Origin: Notospermus geniculatus
Taxonomy: Eukaryota > Nemertea > Pilidiophora > Heteronemertea > Lineidae
Reading direction: 5' to 3'
Assembly (NCBI GenBank): GCA_002633025.1
Contig: NMRB01001472.1
Location: forward strand, 27,092-91,091
Length of the DNA: 64,000 nucleotides
The notes below the pieces were generated by a model. The model saw only the letters and a program-made list of their open reading frames with translations, made no database searches and was not told the DNA's origin. A program made the position numbers and the translations under genes. Positions 8,966 to 20,269 of this stretch are shown here, piece after piece. Numbering within the stretch: position 1 is the stretch's first letter; each line of letters opens with the position of its first letter.

Positions 8966-9075
8966 CGCGGAATGCGGATTGCGGAACGCGGAAGCGGAAA
9001 ATGCAATGCATTTTCGTATACAACATATCGCTTCCGCCGGGGATTCCGCATCCCTATATTACCGCATTCCGGATG
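8966..9075. repeat. Short inverted repeat of GCGGAA units
   Basis: GCGGAATGCGGATTGCGGAA on the left is complementary to the CTTCCGCC ... ATTCCGCATCC segment on the right, giving an imperfect foldback of about 110 bp. Confidence 0.45.
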
Positions 9076-9137
9076 TTTGGTAAACGCAGCTTTACACGTA
9101 ATACATATCGTAGTTGGACAGGGAATTGCACTTTTAA

Positions 9138-9537
9138 AGGGAGACATCCGAAAGATATTGCCCGGCGGGCACTATTTGTTTTGTTTTGGTTAGCGTATAG
9201 TGTCACCGTTGATTAACGGACGGCGCTGTGCGTTATGGCACGGGCCCCTGGAGAGCTATCAGTGAGTTTAGAACACGTACATGTACCTAACCAAACGTAT
9301 GTAAAAACACAACACGTATCTAAAAACACACCCCGAGCTCACGAATTCGTGAGCTCGGGGTGTGTTTTCTACAAACTAGCGGTTTTTTTGGTTATATACG
9401 TGTTCTAAACTCACTGATCGCTCTCCAGGGGCCTGTGCCATAACGCACAGCGCCGTCTGTTAATCAACGGTGACACTACGCTAACCAAAACAAAAGCAAA
9501 TAGTGCCCGCCGGGCAATATCTTTCGGATGTCTCCCT
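9138..9537. mobile_element. Foldback element with TTAA target and palindromic core
   Basis: Arms of about 150 bases start AGGGAGACATCCGAAAG and are flanked by TTAA (9134-9137, 9538-9541). At the exact centre is a perfect 46-bp palindrome (9323-9368; half-site AAAACACACCCCGAGCTCAC). Whole length 400 bp, no coding capacity. Confidence 0.85.
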
Positions 9538-9832
9538 TTAAGGCCTACTTCATACTCTTTCTTGACAACATGCTTATCGTGAGGAAGTAGTGCATTCATT
9601 ATAATACGCATCCCGTCTACAACAACCGAATAGACAGTTTCGAAAGCTGAGTTGAATTCCTTGGCAATAACCCACTCAATGAGAAGCGAGTGTCTCAGAC
9701 GTCTACGATTTCGCCATCTATGATAAAAGTAAAAACCCAACAAGCAAGGCAGGGGCAAATGTCGATGAATGGAGAAGCCGTGAAAGGCGCTCCCAACATG
9801 TATTAAGTGCGCTAAAGGATGGTAAGACAATT

Positions 9833-10103
9833 TCATAATTTTATTTGTATTTGGTTTTTCCGTCAGGGCCGACGGCATAGCATTATTTATTGGAGGAGGC
9901 CATCTCAAGCTACTCACGTTTCCCACTTGGATGGGATCTTTTACTTGTCCTTGCAAAGAAACAAGGTACAAGGCACCACGGCTTACTGTCCCATGCGACG
10001 GACGTGAAGAGCCGGGGAAAAAATCCCATAAGGCCCCGGCTGGATTCCAACCCGGGACCTGCCACTTGCTGAGCAGGCGTGATAACCAGTCGGCTACCAG
10101 GGC
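9833..10103 (-). mobile_element. tRNA-derived SINE
   Basis: Read on the minus strand, the head resembles a tRNA: TAGCCGACTGGTTATCA (A-box-like) and GGGTTGGAATCC (B-box-like). The body reads GTAAAAGATCCCATCC and CGTCGGCCCTGACGGAAAAA, followed by an A-rich tail near 9840. The same body occurs at about 58670-58790 on the plus strand. Confidence 0.7.
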
Positions 10104-11695
10104 TATCTGCAGGCCTCCTCAAGGTTCCTGGTAAGTCAATGATACTGCCGCAGTGGAAAGTAACGTTAGAACCCCAACAACAAGCAAGGCAGGAGCAAAG
10201 GTCGATGAACAGGGTACATTTAGCTGTGAAATCGAATCCCAATATATATGTAAGTGCGCTTTCTGAAAAAATGGTAAGCCAGAGATGCTACGGAAAGTAG
10301 AACCTCAAGAAGCAAGGCAGGAGCAATGGGGATCCTAGCTCGATAGAGGGCAGCACACCGAAACCCGGTCCTAATACAATGGACGCCTTTTGTGTGGGAA
10401 ATTGATCAGGACCGGGATGTCAGTTTCATTTCAATAGTTTTAACCACTAGTGACACCTATTGAAAAAGATCTTGGCTCCAAGCAAATGACAACCTGAACA
10501 TCAACCACCACGCCAAGTCTCGATATTGATGGCAAAGTGCAGTGGAAGGAGCAGCAACGGCATTCACAGTTACTGTTAAGAAGTATAGATAGCAGCACTC
10601 TAATGACGGCGAAACATCGATGAAGTAGACTGGTAGTCATGGGAGTCAGACGAGTTTGTTCTTGCAGAGGAGATGCTTCTCACACACAAAAATTCTGAAT
10701 AACTTCCATGAAAATTTGAAAGTGAGCATGGTTGGTGTAAAGTGGATCACCAAAATGCTGGCATTGAGATAGAGATGAATATGTCCAAAGCGACCGACAT
10801 GGGAATATAGCCTCGTCGTTTCTTACCGCTGTATGTGACTCAGATGGTGGAGAGGGGAAGGAGAGAGATTTGAAGATGGTCACGAATACACAGGGCCCGT
10901 AGATGTGTCGTTGAAAAGGTACTGGACATTGAAGACCTTCTAATCAGAAGATAGGACGCGTGCAGCGAGTGAGAAAGGCATAAATGCGTTGAAAATAATA
11001 CTGAATGAAAAAATGTTGTGCTTCCACTCTCACTACATTACCTAGTTCGACTGAGGACCGCGGTTAGTTTCTTACTTCTGACGAGTAAGCCCCTTAGAAC
11101 CCTGGAGGCCGCTATAGTGGCCATGACGCTACCGGACTATATCCCTGGAGGCCACTATAGTGGCCCTGCGTGTGTTACTTGAAAACAAAGCTAATAATCA
11201 TTTCTGTACATGTAGTTAATATTGAATTTACTCTATTTTTGATGTTCCCCTGCTGGGAGGCAAGGTCACTGGTTGTGAGCGCATCACGTCAGGGAGGCGA
11301 GGGTTCAAAGAGTTTTAAAGGAGCGAAAAAGTAGGCTTCAAAAACAATGTGTTCGACCCTAACCTAACTCTGTCTGATTGTCGACGGTCCTCTACTTGCT
11401 GTTTCAGTTTGCCTGTTTCTTCTAGGCTATACATTCAGCAATTTATGAACCTCTTCGCACCCACCTGAACAAAGAAGTTTGTAGAAGTAACGCAGTGATA
11501 AGTTAAATGTTGCTGTGTCGACCAACAACTGGGAAAGAAGGAGGATATAAATCATGCCGTACTAAAGCAAAGGTTGCACCAACATTGTTTCCAAGAAAGA
11601 CAATAAAAGTAGTCGAGGAAAAGGTGCCTTGGCATGAAACTTCACTTCTTGGACGTAAATCATTCGACCATAGACCCTACAAAAACCACCTCTAG
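10104..11695. other. No gene recognised; degenerate short repeats
   Basis: AAGCAAGGCAGGAGCAA occurs at 10191-10199 and 10310-10326, and in related form at 9741-9760, giving a loose tandem. Two copies of a CCCTGGAGGCC-CTATAGTGGCC block lie at 11100-11122 and 11143-11165; the second contains the perfect palindrome GGCCACTATAGTGGCC. No coding sequence recognised. Confidence 0.45.
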
Positions 11696-11909
11696 CGTGG
11701 GTTAAAGCTGACGTAGCCGCACAAAAAGCCCCCACATGCGACGAGCAAGAGAATTGCAAACGCCCTGCAAACACCTCAAACGAGGGCTCAGAACATGATA
11801 GACCCCACGAGGCCAGGAGGGCGCCACTTTATTTGTCTTCGAGCTTTCGAGGTGTCAACATCCTCTGGTGAGCTTCTGCTGAACACTTTTTTGAAAGAAC
11901 ATTTTTTTT

Positions 11910-11981
11910 GACCCAGCTGGGAATCGAACCCGCGCCTTGTTATCTCTGTTCCACCGTCTTCCCCATTCGGCCACCGAACTT
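11910..11981 (-). repeat. tRNA-like segment in the foldback element
   Basis: The minus strand reads GGTGGCCGAATGG and GCGGGTTCGATTCCC, matching A- and B-box positions. It fits a tRNA-derived SINE head better than a working tRNA, since it lies inside a mobile element and lacks a clear acceptor stem. Confidence 0.5.
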
Positions 11982-12033
11982 GTTGGGGACTTCTCATGTT
12001 TTTTCTTATTCGTAGTATTATTACGTACATGTA

Positions 12034-12110
12034 AGTCGTCGTTGGCCGAGTGGATAGAGTGGTGGATTACAAATCAGAAGGTCGACGGTTAGAATCCCGT
12101 CTAAATGACT
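12034..12110 (+). repeat. tRNA-like segment in the foldback element, opposite arm
   Basis: GTTGGCCGAGTGGATAGAGT and ACGGTTAGAATCCCGTC look like tRNA promoter boxes, and GTCGTTG could pair loosely with AAATGAC as an acceptor stem. The anticodon arm does not fold well. Probably the inverted partner of 11910-11981. Confidence 0.45.
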
Positions 12111-12313
12111 ACATACAATGTTTTTCTTTGAGTAGTGTACCTGTAAGAGGCATCCGGAGATGTTGACAGCTCTGTTGCCTGAAGGCAAATAAGGTGGCGC
12201 CCTCCTGGCCTCGTGGGGTCTATCATGTTCTGAGCCTTCGTTTGAGGTGCTGGCTGGGCGTTTGCAATTCTCTTGCTCGTCGCATGGGGGCTTTTTGTTC
12301 GTTCACGTCAGCT

Positions 12314-13906
12314 TTAAACAGCATAAACACCTCTGTCTCATCACCATCTTGGTATTTGCTCGAGAGCTGTTATAACCGTCGTCAAGGGACTCGTTAGTTT
12401 CAACTGCCTAGCGACCGGAGTAACGCTGGTGGAACATTGTTTACGACCGCCATGCGCACATGTAAATAGCCACGCCGCGCATCGGGAAGTGCAGTTTTCA
12501 ACCTTGCCGCGGCTGACGATGTAACTGTGCATCGGATTGTGGCATGCGTTGGAGCAAAAGGTCTTAAGTCTTCATAAGTGCGCTTCTCCGTTTCGTAAAA
12601 CCCAGTGATCTGATCAACGGTTCCCAACAGAGACTGAAGCTTTAAGTAGGACTGGGATACTTGAACGACTTAAAAGAAACACCTTTGACTTTCAAAAGAA
12701 GGACTTTAATCCGCAAGAATCTTGCGATCAACTTGGTACATTTAGTGTGGAATAGCTGCGAGGGACAGGGCAGACCAGCAACTGGATTTACAAAAGTTCA
12801 AAGCATTCGTTTGGTGACATTGAAAAGTTGACATCCTAAACAGGGACAAGTTTGGCAGGTAAAGGAGACGTTAAAAACATCGAAGAACGTTAAATAAGTC
12901 GTGACATTCGATAACAAGATGAGAGTGGGACTTGCCTCCTGATGGAATACGTAAGAGTGGATCATGAGGCGCATCTAAACTGCATTGAAGGTACGTTTTT
13001 GTTTCCTTTTTTTATTTTTGTGAAATTTTCTACACCATGGACACTGATTACAAAACAAAGAGACAACTTCTTCATTTTAATTCTAGAATTGATAAGAATT
13101 GGTCTGGCTTAGAATTGATCATCTATTGATTAGAATATTGAACATAAGAACGTAAAGTATAAGACGTAAAGTATAACAAAGTAAAGTAAAGTAATAATGT
13201 ACATGTAATGTATAAGACAAGGTTACGACAGACGGTCGTGGAAGATCGATGCATGGATGAAGTCATTGCGGTGGCACTGGGGCATAAATGTATGAATAAA
13301 GACAAAATGCTTTCACTTGAATTTTGCAATACAAATGCACTAGGCAATGCTGTACAAATTTGAAGTAAAAGCTGTTACTAGTCTTTATTCATATGACCCA
13401 TTGTTTGACGGCGGCTTAGACGACGTAAGAGGTGACATGATGATCAGTTACCTAAACCACCTTCGACCTTCGTAGATGCATGCCCACTCTTACGTTGCTT
13501 ATGAAAAGTTGTTTATCCCGATAAGTCACGCTTCCGAAGAAACGATAAAACGTGACGGAAATTACTTGCTTATTGCTTCTTTTCCACACGTAGGACGAAC
13601 TCATTCATTACATCAAAAAGCTAAGGTAGCTTTCTTAATGGCTAGATAGTCATAAGCAATTCATGACTTCATGAGACATGATAAGACCGCGAACGTGTCG
13701 GTGGTCGGTGTTGGCCATCGAGATAAACGCTGAATTTGGAAGAACTGTGGCTTTTCAAACGCTTGGCCGTCAGTGGGAAATTCGTCGTCTAGTAAAATCT
13801 GATTGGCTTTTTGATGGAAACAACCGCTTTGGTTGGTTCCTCAACAGCAACAAGCCCTATGATTGGTCCTTTACAGTACTGTGAGTACGCTGATTCCTAA
13901 CCAGTC
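12314..13906. other. No gene recognised
   Basis: The stretch 13150-13200 is a loose GTAAAGTATAA microsatellite. No coding sequence or long inverted repeat was recognised. Confidence 0.4.
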
Positions 13907-14621
13907 ATGCCCCCATCACACTGAGCAAGTTCTCAGTACGTTCTTGGAAATGTTGCCGAACGGGTTGTGCGAACGGAGCGGACGTAGTGGCAACGTTTTA
14001 CAGTCTTTTTACGAACTCCATGGACGGGAAGGGTGCTCCAGAACATCGAGGCATTATTTGCCAAGGGTTACACGTTCTAGCCCGTTTTACGATTTTTTTA
14101 GGACGGGGCAGGACGTTTTGAGAACTACTTCAGTGTGACAGGCCCTTTATGCCCCCATCACACTGAGCTAGTCCTCAGTACGTTCTTGGAAATGTTGCCG
14201 AACGGGCTCAAACTGTGTGCGAACGGAGCGGACGTAGTGGCAACTTTTTACAGTCTTTTTACGAACAACTTCATTGACGGGTTCGGACGGGAAGGGTGCT
14301 CCAGCACTACGAGACATTATTTGACCAATATTACGGTGTCTTCCCATTTCGCCCTTTCCCAATTCGCCCCCTAATACCCCCATCACACTGAGCTAGTTCT
14401 CAGTACGTTCTTGAAAATTTTGCCGAACGGCCTCAAACTGTGTGCGAACGGAGTGGACGTAGTGGCAACGTTTTACCGTCTTTTTACGAACTTCGTGGAC
14501 GGGAAGGGTGCTCCAGTACATCGAAGCATTATTTGGCCAAGGGTACACGTTCTAGCCCGTTTTACGATTTTTTTAGGACGGGGCAGGACGTTTTGAGAAC
14601 GACTTCAGTGTGATGGGGGTA
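13907..14621. repeat. Three tandem copies of the CCCCATCACACTGA element
   Basis: Copies begin near 13908, 14151 and 14377, each with CCCCATCACACTGAGC, TTCTCAGTACGTTCTTG and GCGGACGTAGTGGCAAC; the first and third end TTCAGTGTGA. The two ends are short imperfect inverted repeats. Copy 2 is interrupted near 14340 by a CCCATTTCGCCC motif. The array ends in a 36-base gap. Confidence 0.75.
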
Positions 14622-14658
14622 TNNNNNNNNNNNNNNNNNNNNNNNNNNNNNNNNNNNN

Positions 14659-14806
14659 TACTGGAGCACCCTTCCAATCCTTGAAGTTCGTAAAAAGACC
14701 GTAAAACGTTGCCAGTACGTCCACTCCGTTCCCACACAGTTTGAGCCCGTTCGGCAAAATTTTCAAGAACGTACTGAGAACTAGCTTAGTGTGATTGGGG
14801 TATAAT
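14659..14806 (-). repeat. Inverted partial copy of the CCCCATCACACTGA element
   Basis: On the minus strand this reads the same left-end segment as the tandem copies before the gap (14623-14658), so the gap lies inside a large inverted arrangement. A further fragment with GCCCGTTTTACGAATTTT twice is at 14895-14955. Confidence 0.7.
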
Positions 14807-14959
14807 GGTTGGTTAGGGTTAGCTACCAGTATTTAATGGATTTACCGTTGGGGGCGAAATGGGAAGGGGCGAAGTGGGAATAAAACCAATATTATTACAC
14901 GTTCTAGCCCGTTTTACGAATTTTCTAGCCCGTTTTACGAATTTTTTAGGACGTGACAC

Positions 14960-15547
14960 GTCCACGATGCCTGTTAAGCGCTCTGAGTGAGTGAGTGACT
15001 GGTTCCGGTTCATTGTTTAAACACGCTAACTATCGACCTGTCTGGCACTGTTTAATGGAACCACATGCAATTTTAATATTTTTTTCATTTCCTAATGCGT
15101 CATACGTGATTGTTTTCAACATTCACGTTATCATTACTATGACGTCATTACGATAGCTTCATAGCCCTCGGGTTTTCATTCATCATCACACGGACAATAT
15201 TTGTTCATAGCGTGGTGAATCTAAAAACTTGAACCGTCATTCCTACGCTATACGTTCGCCATTGATACCGTTGCAATAACCCCCTAATAGCTCTTAGTTG
15301 GTTTTATTTAACTGTCAATAAAGTATCTATTAAATCAATTCTGCGTGTAATATCGTCTGCTGCTCAGTGGTGGTCGTAAAATCCACGCGGTGAAAATCGA
15401 TAGCAACCAATAAACACGAGTAGAGTAGTAATCGACGACGGGTTTTTTCCGCCGACAGTTCCTCTCGACGCGCGTAAACTGGTAAGAGGAAGATGTTAAA
15501 CACTAAAATTCAAAAGGGATTATTAAAGGACGAGTTTGTCGTCAATA
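14960..15547. other. No gene recognised
   Basis: Unique-looking sequence without a convincing frame or inverted repeat. Confidence 0.4.
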
Positions 15548-16176
15548 GCCCTTTTTACACGGTGCTGGTTCGAGGAAACCTACCTCCACCCTCCTCGGGC
15601 GGGTTCGGTTCAGGATGGATTGATCGCTTTTATACGGTGCGGGTTACCGAACCCGCCTCGATCTAGTTCGAGGTGGGTCCGTTCAAATGCGTGCCACCAG
15701 ATGGCGTGTATCAACATTTACAGTTATCGCAAGTAAGAAATATCCCAAAAATAATCACTTAAAATCGATAAACTATGCTTCGAATATGGCATGTATTGTG
15801 TTGCAATATTCAATAATTTTATTTTTTATGCAATGTTTCATTCATCATTCAATGTTCACATTTTCCATTCAATGTTTGCAAATTATCAACATGAGCAGTG
15901 CTTGAGAAATCTCGTGCGTGATTTCTTTCACAGGTAACTTACAGCAATACGCCAGTGATGCCATGCATTAGCGTGCTCAATCCCGCACGAGGCCGGTGGA
16001 GGTCGGTTCGCTTAACCAGCCTGAACCTACCTCCACCTTCCCGAGACTCACGCTGCGAACTGAACTGGCCCGAGGAAGGTGGAGGTCAGTTGTTTCGCTT
16101 TTACACGGGGAAAAATAACCGAACCCTCCCCGATCTAGTCTCGATCCGGAACGCACCGGCACCGTGTAAAAAGGGC
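15548..16176. mobile_element. 629-bp element with GCCCTTTTTACACGG ends
   Basis: The first 18 bases GCCCTTTTTACACGGTGC are exactly complementary to the last 18, with TA on both sides. Inside, CCTACCTCCACC and AGGTGGAGGT blocks make further partial pairing. It is interrupted by about 250 bases of AT-rich sequence (15720-15960). Confidence 0.75.
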
Positions 16177-16330
16177 TAATGGCGAGAATTTGTTGTAAGA
16201 AACTACATTGACCGTGTTTGCACAGGTTTTCGTGGCAATCAATCCCATGTTATCTATGTTTGCTTAACCCTTATCTATCAAAAAAAGGCGCCAGTGCCAA
16301 TATATGGGCGGCTTTGAGGAAACAAGTCTA

Positions 16331-16951
16331 CCAGCATCGTCCATGACCATCTGATGTGTATCCTTATAGGCAAAGCGCCTGCGACCATCTGCGGATCCTT
16401 ATGCAAAGCACCCATGACCATCTCTGTGGATCCTAAAGGCCCGTTTCCACAGAAGCGGTAGCGTGAGCGTTTTGACGCTTCGCCCATTGTTTGGAAGCAG
16501 AGCGGCGGAAAATAACAAAAGATTTGACGCATCACGCAGCGTGAAACGCGTCTGTGGAAACGAGCCTTTATAGACAAAGCGTCCATGACCAACTGTGTAT
16601 ATCCTCGGCAAAGCGTCCATGACCATCTGTGGATCCCTGTAAGCAAAGCGTCTATGACCATCTGAGGATCCTTAGGCAAAGCGTCCATGACAATCTGCGG
16701 ATCCTTATAGGCAAAGCGTTCATGATCATCTGCGGATCCTTATAGGCAAAGCGTCCATGACAATCTGAGGATTAGGCAAAGCGTTCATGACCATCTGTGG
16801 GTCCTTGTAGCGAAGCATCCATGACCATCTGCGGATCCTTTTAGGCAAAACGTCCATGACCATCAGTGTACATCCTTAGGCAAAGCGTCCGTGACTATCT
16901 ACGGATCCTTGTAGCAAAGCGTCCATGACCATCTGTCGGTCTTTCGGCAAA
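16331..16951. repeat. Minisatellite, unit about 36-41 bp
   Basis: More than ten diverged units of the form GGCAAAGCGTCCATGACC plus ATCTGCGGATCCTTATA. Units vary in length and carry substitutions, so the array is old or not homogenised. An element at 16436-16568 splits it. Confidence 0.85.
16436..16568. mobile_element. MITE inside the minisatellite
   Basis: Ends AAGGCCCGTTTCCACAGA and its near-complement TCTGTGGAAACGAGCCTT are flanked by TA. The surrounding unit continues on both sides, so it inserted into an existing array. 133 bp. Confidence 0.8.
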
Positions 16952-16959
16952 GCGTAAAG

Positions 16960-17783
16960 TCGTTCTTCAATATCGACAAACCGCAACTGGACACTTCCCC
17001 TGCGCAGTTTAAAGGGCCTACTACTAAGTTCTGAATTAGCGATTGAAATCCAGGTTTATGTTCTCACGGTTCGTTTTACCACTAGATTCCTACAAAGTAT
17101 ATACATGCGTAATATACGGGCTGAAACATCTAAGACTGCGGCTGATATTCTCACTAATTGACTTTACTTTCAAAGCATGAACAGAAGGGGTCAGTCTGCA
17201 CTTTTAGAAAAATATCAACCGTATTTCATTGCAATACAAATTTGAGAATGTCGTTTCAGTGAGATCGAGGACTTAATAAACAATTAATTAAATGGGCAGG
17301 TGAAGACGACAAGAAATTCAATTACTTTGACATATCAAAATACAAAATAAATCACCCATCTGGATAGCTCAATCTGTCATACATATACATGTACACATAT
17401 GTACATGTACATGCACGTACAAATGCTATAAGTTGGAAGTACATGCACTGCTGCTTATGCCATCATACTTGCCTGTTTACACCAAAATGGCCAAGTGCTT
17501 GCCTTCCACTGAAAACTTCCATCAAAACACCTTCATAATTTTAATTGAATTATATCAACCTCTCGCCACAGGAAGCAAAGTATAACGGTCGCTATGGCAA
17601 CAATAGACAACAAATTGCAGCACCATGAATATATGAGTTGTTCAAATGGTGCTACTTAAGAAGCAAATATTACGGGCCTGCGGTGAATACTGCCATTTGG
17701 TAACTTTGAGACACCGCCCTTGGCTGAGCTTTTAGTTGGTTCAAAATAGGTTTCCTCTCCTGACGTTTACTTTGCTTGTGATT
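16960..17783. other. No gene recognised; TACATGTA microsatellite
   Basis: A run of CATATACATGTACACATATG / TACATGTACATG lies at 17382-17420. The same palindromic hexamer run recurs at 22637-22655 and 24712-24727. Otherwise no gene or repeat structure was recognised. Confidence 0.45.
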
Positions 17784-18162
17784 ATAGCTACGGTTACATC
17801 TGTTAAAAATACTCGTGTTTTTCCAGACCCGTGTCAAACCCGTGTGTACGAAAAGCCAGGCGAGAGGTCACACTAATACATTGTAGTTATGTAGCCCGGC
17901 GACAGGTGCACTGCATGCACTTACTCTTCGGTCATTTCTGTATTGGCAGACGTTTTCGGAGGCGCGAAAACGACGTCACTTTAATGGCTGCGCCATCTGT
18001 AGCCGTGCTAAGAACTAACGAAAACACGGGGATTTCGAAAAGCACGGCGAGCTTGCCGTGTTTCAAAAACCCGTGTATTTCATACACGAGTTTCTTGAAG
18101 CCCGGCAATTCATAGGTGTGACTGGTGACCGGGGATTTTATGTAGTGTAACCACGGCTTATG
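17784..18162. mobile_element. Imperfect palindromic MITE, ACGGTTACA ends
   Basis: The left TAGCTACGGTTACATC pairs imperfectly with the right GTGTAACCACGGCTTA. The interior pairs repeatedly (ACCCGTGT / ACACGAGT; GAAAAGC / GCTTTTC-like). About 380 bp. Confidence 0.6.
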
Positions 18163-18672
18163 ATGCGTGATATAAACCAGGCACCATACCAATGCAATGG
18201 CAACAAACTGTAATAGGGAACCACAATTACGTCATGGATTCGCAGACAAGGACGAAGCAAGGCATGAAGTTACAGTATATTTTTCATTTAAAAAGGCGCC
18301 GTCATTCGAAACTCGACTATAATATGAGATTCGCTATTGGTTGCTGTGGCAATGCCATGAAACTCCAACTTCGTCTGGTGGAAGTGTAATGTGTATAAAA
18401 TAAATACATGTATTCCATGTAATCTTCCCACCAGTTCAAGTACGCATGCGTGGGTACCACGGCAACGATCCAAGATGGCTGCTAGAGAAGTGAATAAAGT
18501 GCTTCGAGTATTTATGCTCTAAGTTTCAAAACGTGTCTTTTGTCTCGGTCTTTCACATTCATGTTGTTTCACACTTTACTGATGGTGATTTTTTCACATG
18601 GCGTCTCGTAAAAACTTATTAAACCTACTACGGCATAATGCAATCATAGGGCAAGGGTTGTCTCGAGTCTCA

Positions 18673-18844
18673 AATAGGAGCTGTCAGTGAGTTGACCAAT
18701 AGGTGTCACTACAGCCCAATTCAATGCATAGAGCGGGCCCATTCATTCTTGATTGACCACCAATCAAGAGAAGTTTCTTTTGTATTGGTCCGCTAGAACT
18801 TTGCTGCCATCTTTTGGCAATAAGCGCGGCTGACTGCTCCTATT
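18673..18844. mobile_element. MITE, AATAGGAGC family, best copy
   Basis: Ends AATAGGAGCTGTCAG and CTGACTGCTCCTATT are inverted repeats with one mismatch. The 172-bp copy has both ends and serves as the family reference for copies at 4308, 31095 and 39481. Confidence 0.8.
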
Positions 18845-18849
18845 CAGTC

Positions 18850-20175
18850 ATTCTGAACGACCTGAGGCGAACTGCTTATCTGCCCACTGGGCGGCGCATT
18901 TCACCTTGGACACAAGTCCAAGGCAGCCATATTGTTTATCAACAAACCCACGTGACCGACCGTGGGACTATTTTTGCAGAATTTTGGCCTGTTAAGATGT
19001 TCAACCTTATTTGCTGGATAAGTTGAGACATATTATATATAAACGTACCGGTATCTCACCCAATCAGCCAATTATTGATCCAATAACGCAACGTTTCTGT
19101 GTGACCTAGTGCGTAGGTGCTGCAGGTGTGATGAGGCGACCGCATTCAAACCCCCTGAAACGCATGGAAATCCTTGCGCGTTCAAGAATGGCTGCCTTGG
19201 AATTGTGTCCGAGGGGAAATGCGAGTGTCTACGGAAATTGCCGAGCAGTTGCCTTCGGAAGTTCCGAATGCTATTCAGTCAGCAAAAAAAACATAAAGCA
19301 ATACATGATGTCTAGCATGTCTGGAGAGCATTTGTTGTTTGGATATAGCAAACATCTGGTACTTTGTGAAGTGGTCGAATGATATCGGTCTGGCAGGAAA
19401 ACTGTCAGGAACCGTCACGAAGAACAAACAACCATGAGGCTGCTTTCCTTTGTCGCCTACATGGCCCATCGCCGTTACGAAGAAGCACATCTATGGGTTT
19501 ATTCAAAGTGATCGTAGCAACGTCGATCAGTCGTCGGTTTACCATCAGCAACCGTCGCTTGATAGGTTAAGCGGTTTAAATGGGAATAGTAACGAGCGGT
19601 TTAAGAGACACTTGTGAGTTCTGTTGCGTGGATTTGGCTCGAGTGGGAATAATCTTAGTCAATATCGTTCAACGATGACGGATGAAGGTGCAAATAGAAA
19701 ACAATCGACAATATTGGCGACCCGTACAATGGTAACTAGACTCCCCCGGACACCAGTTTTCTTGCGGAAGCAATACACGTAAAGGCCTTCACATGCCTAA
19801 TATACATGGTTCCTGCAGCTTTTTGGTGAGCAAAATTAAGGCCTTTTTAAGGCTTTTAAAGGCCAATCAAGAAGAAATTTAAGGCCAAGTTGTCAGGAGT
19901 TTTGGTGTGGAGTAAAAATCACATGATTTGTAAGACCAATATGATTAGCTAGTAGGCCTATCTGAATTGAAATTGATTGTTTGCATGATGTTAAAAGTGA
20001 AAAGTTTAGGTTTATCGAGTTTGATATCAACAACGGTAGAGGTGTCATCCGACTTTACACTATTAAACCCCAGTCTGTCCTGAAACCTTTCAGTAGAACT
20101 CAGATGAACTGCCCATTCAGCGCTACAATCGAGCATTTCCGACCGGAGAGAGGCCAGTGAGGCAAAGAGACTTGC
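18850..20175. other. No gene recognised
   Basis: A short AAGGCCTTTTTAAGGCTTTT stretch near 19837 is low complexity. Small frames on both strands overlap each other and show no domain. Confidence 0.4.
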
Positions 20176-20177
20176 CC

Positions 20178-20262
20178 AAAGTCTCACGCTCAGTCAGTGG
20201 GGTTCGAACACAGGACCCTCTGACCGCTAGTCGGAGACCCGAACCACTACACCACCGGGCTG
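20178..20262 (-). mobile_element. tRNA-derived SINE head
   Basis: The minus strand reads GGTGGTGTAGTGGTTCGGG (A box) and TGTGTTCGAACCCC (B box) at tRNA spacing. The 5' end AGCCCGGTGGTGTAG is typical of invertebrate tRNA SINEs. The body and tail were not delimited. Confidence 0.65.
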
Positions 20263-20269
20263 CTCATGC

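Larger units (their letters stand above)
11706..12313. mobile_element. Foldback element with TTAA target carrying two tRNA-like arms
   Basis: The outer arms (about 165 bases) begin AGCTGACGT, share CTCCTGGCCTCGTGGGGTC and are flanked by TTAA (11702-11705, 12314-12317). Inside, two tRNA-like segments face away from each other around a centre near 12005. It is 608 bp with no transposase. Confidence 0.78.

Noticed and set aside
9411-9971. 186-codon minus-strand frame
   Set aside because: It starts with TTG inside a SINE and ends in the arm of a TTAA element; the middle has no recognised domain.
12034-12110. Functional tRNA gene
   Set aside because: The promoter-like boxes are present but the anticodon arm does not fold, and the segment is an arm of a mobile element.
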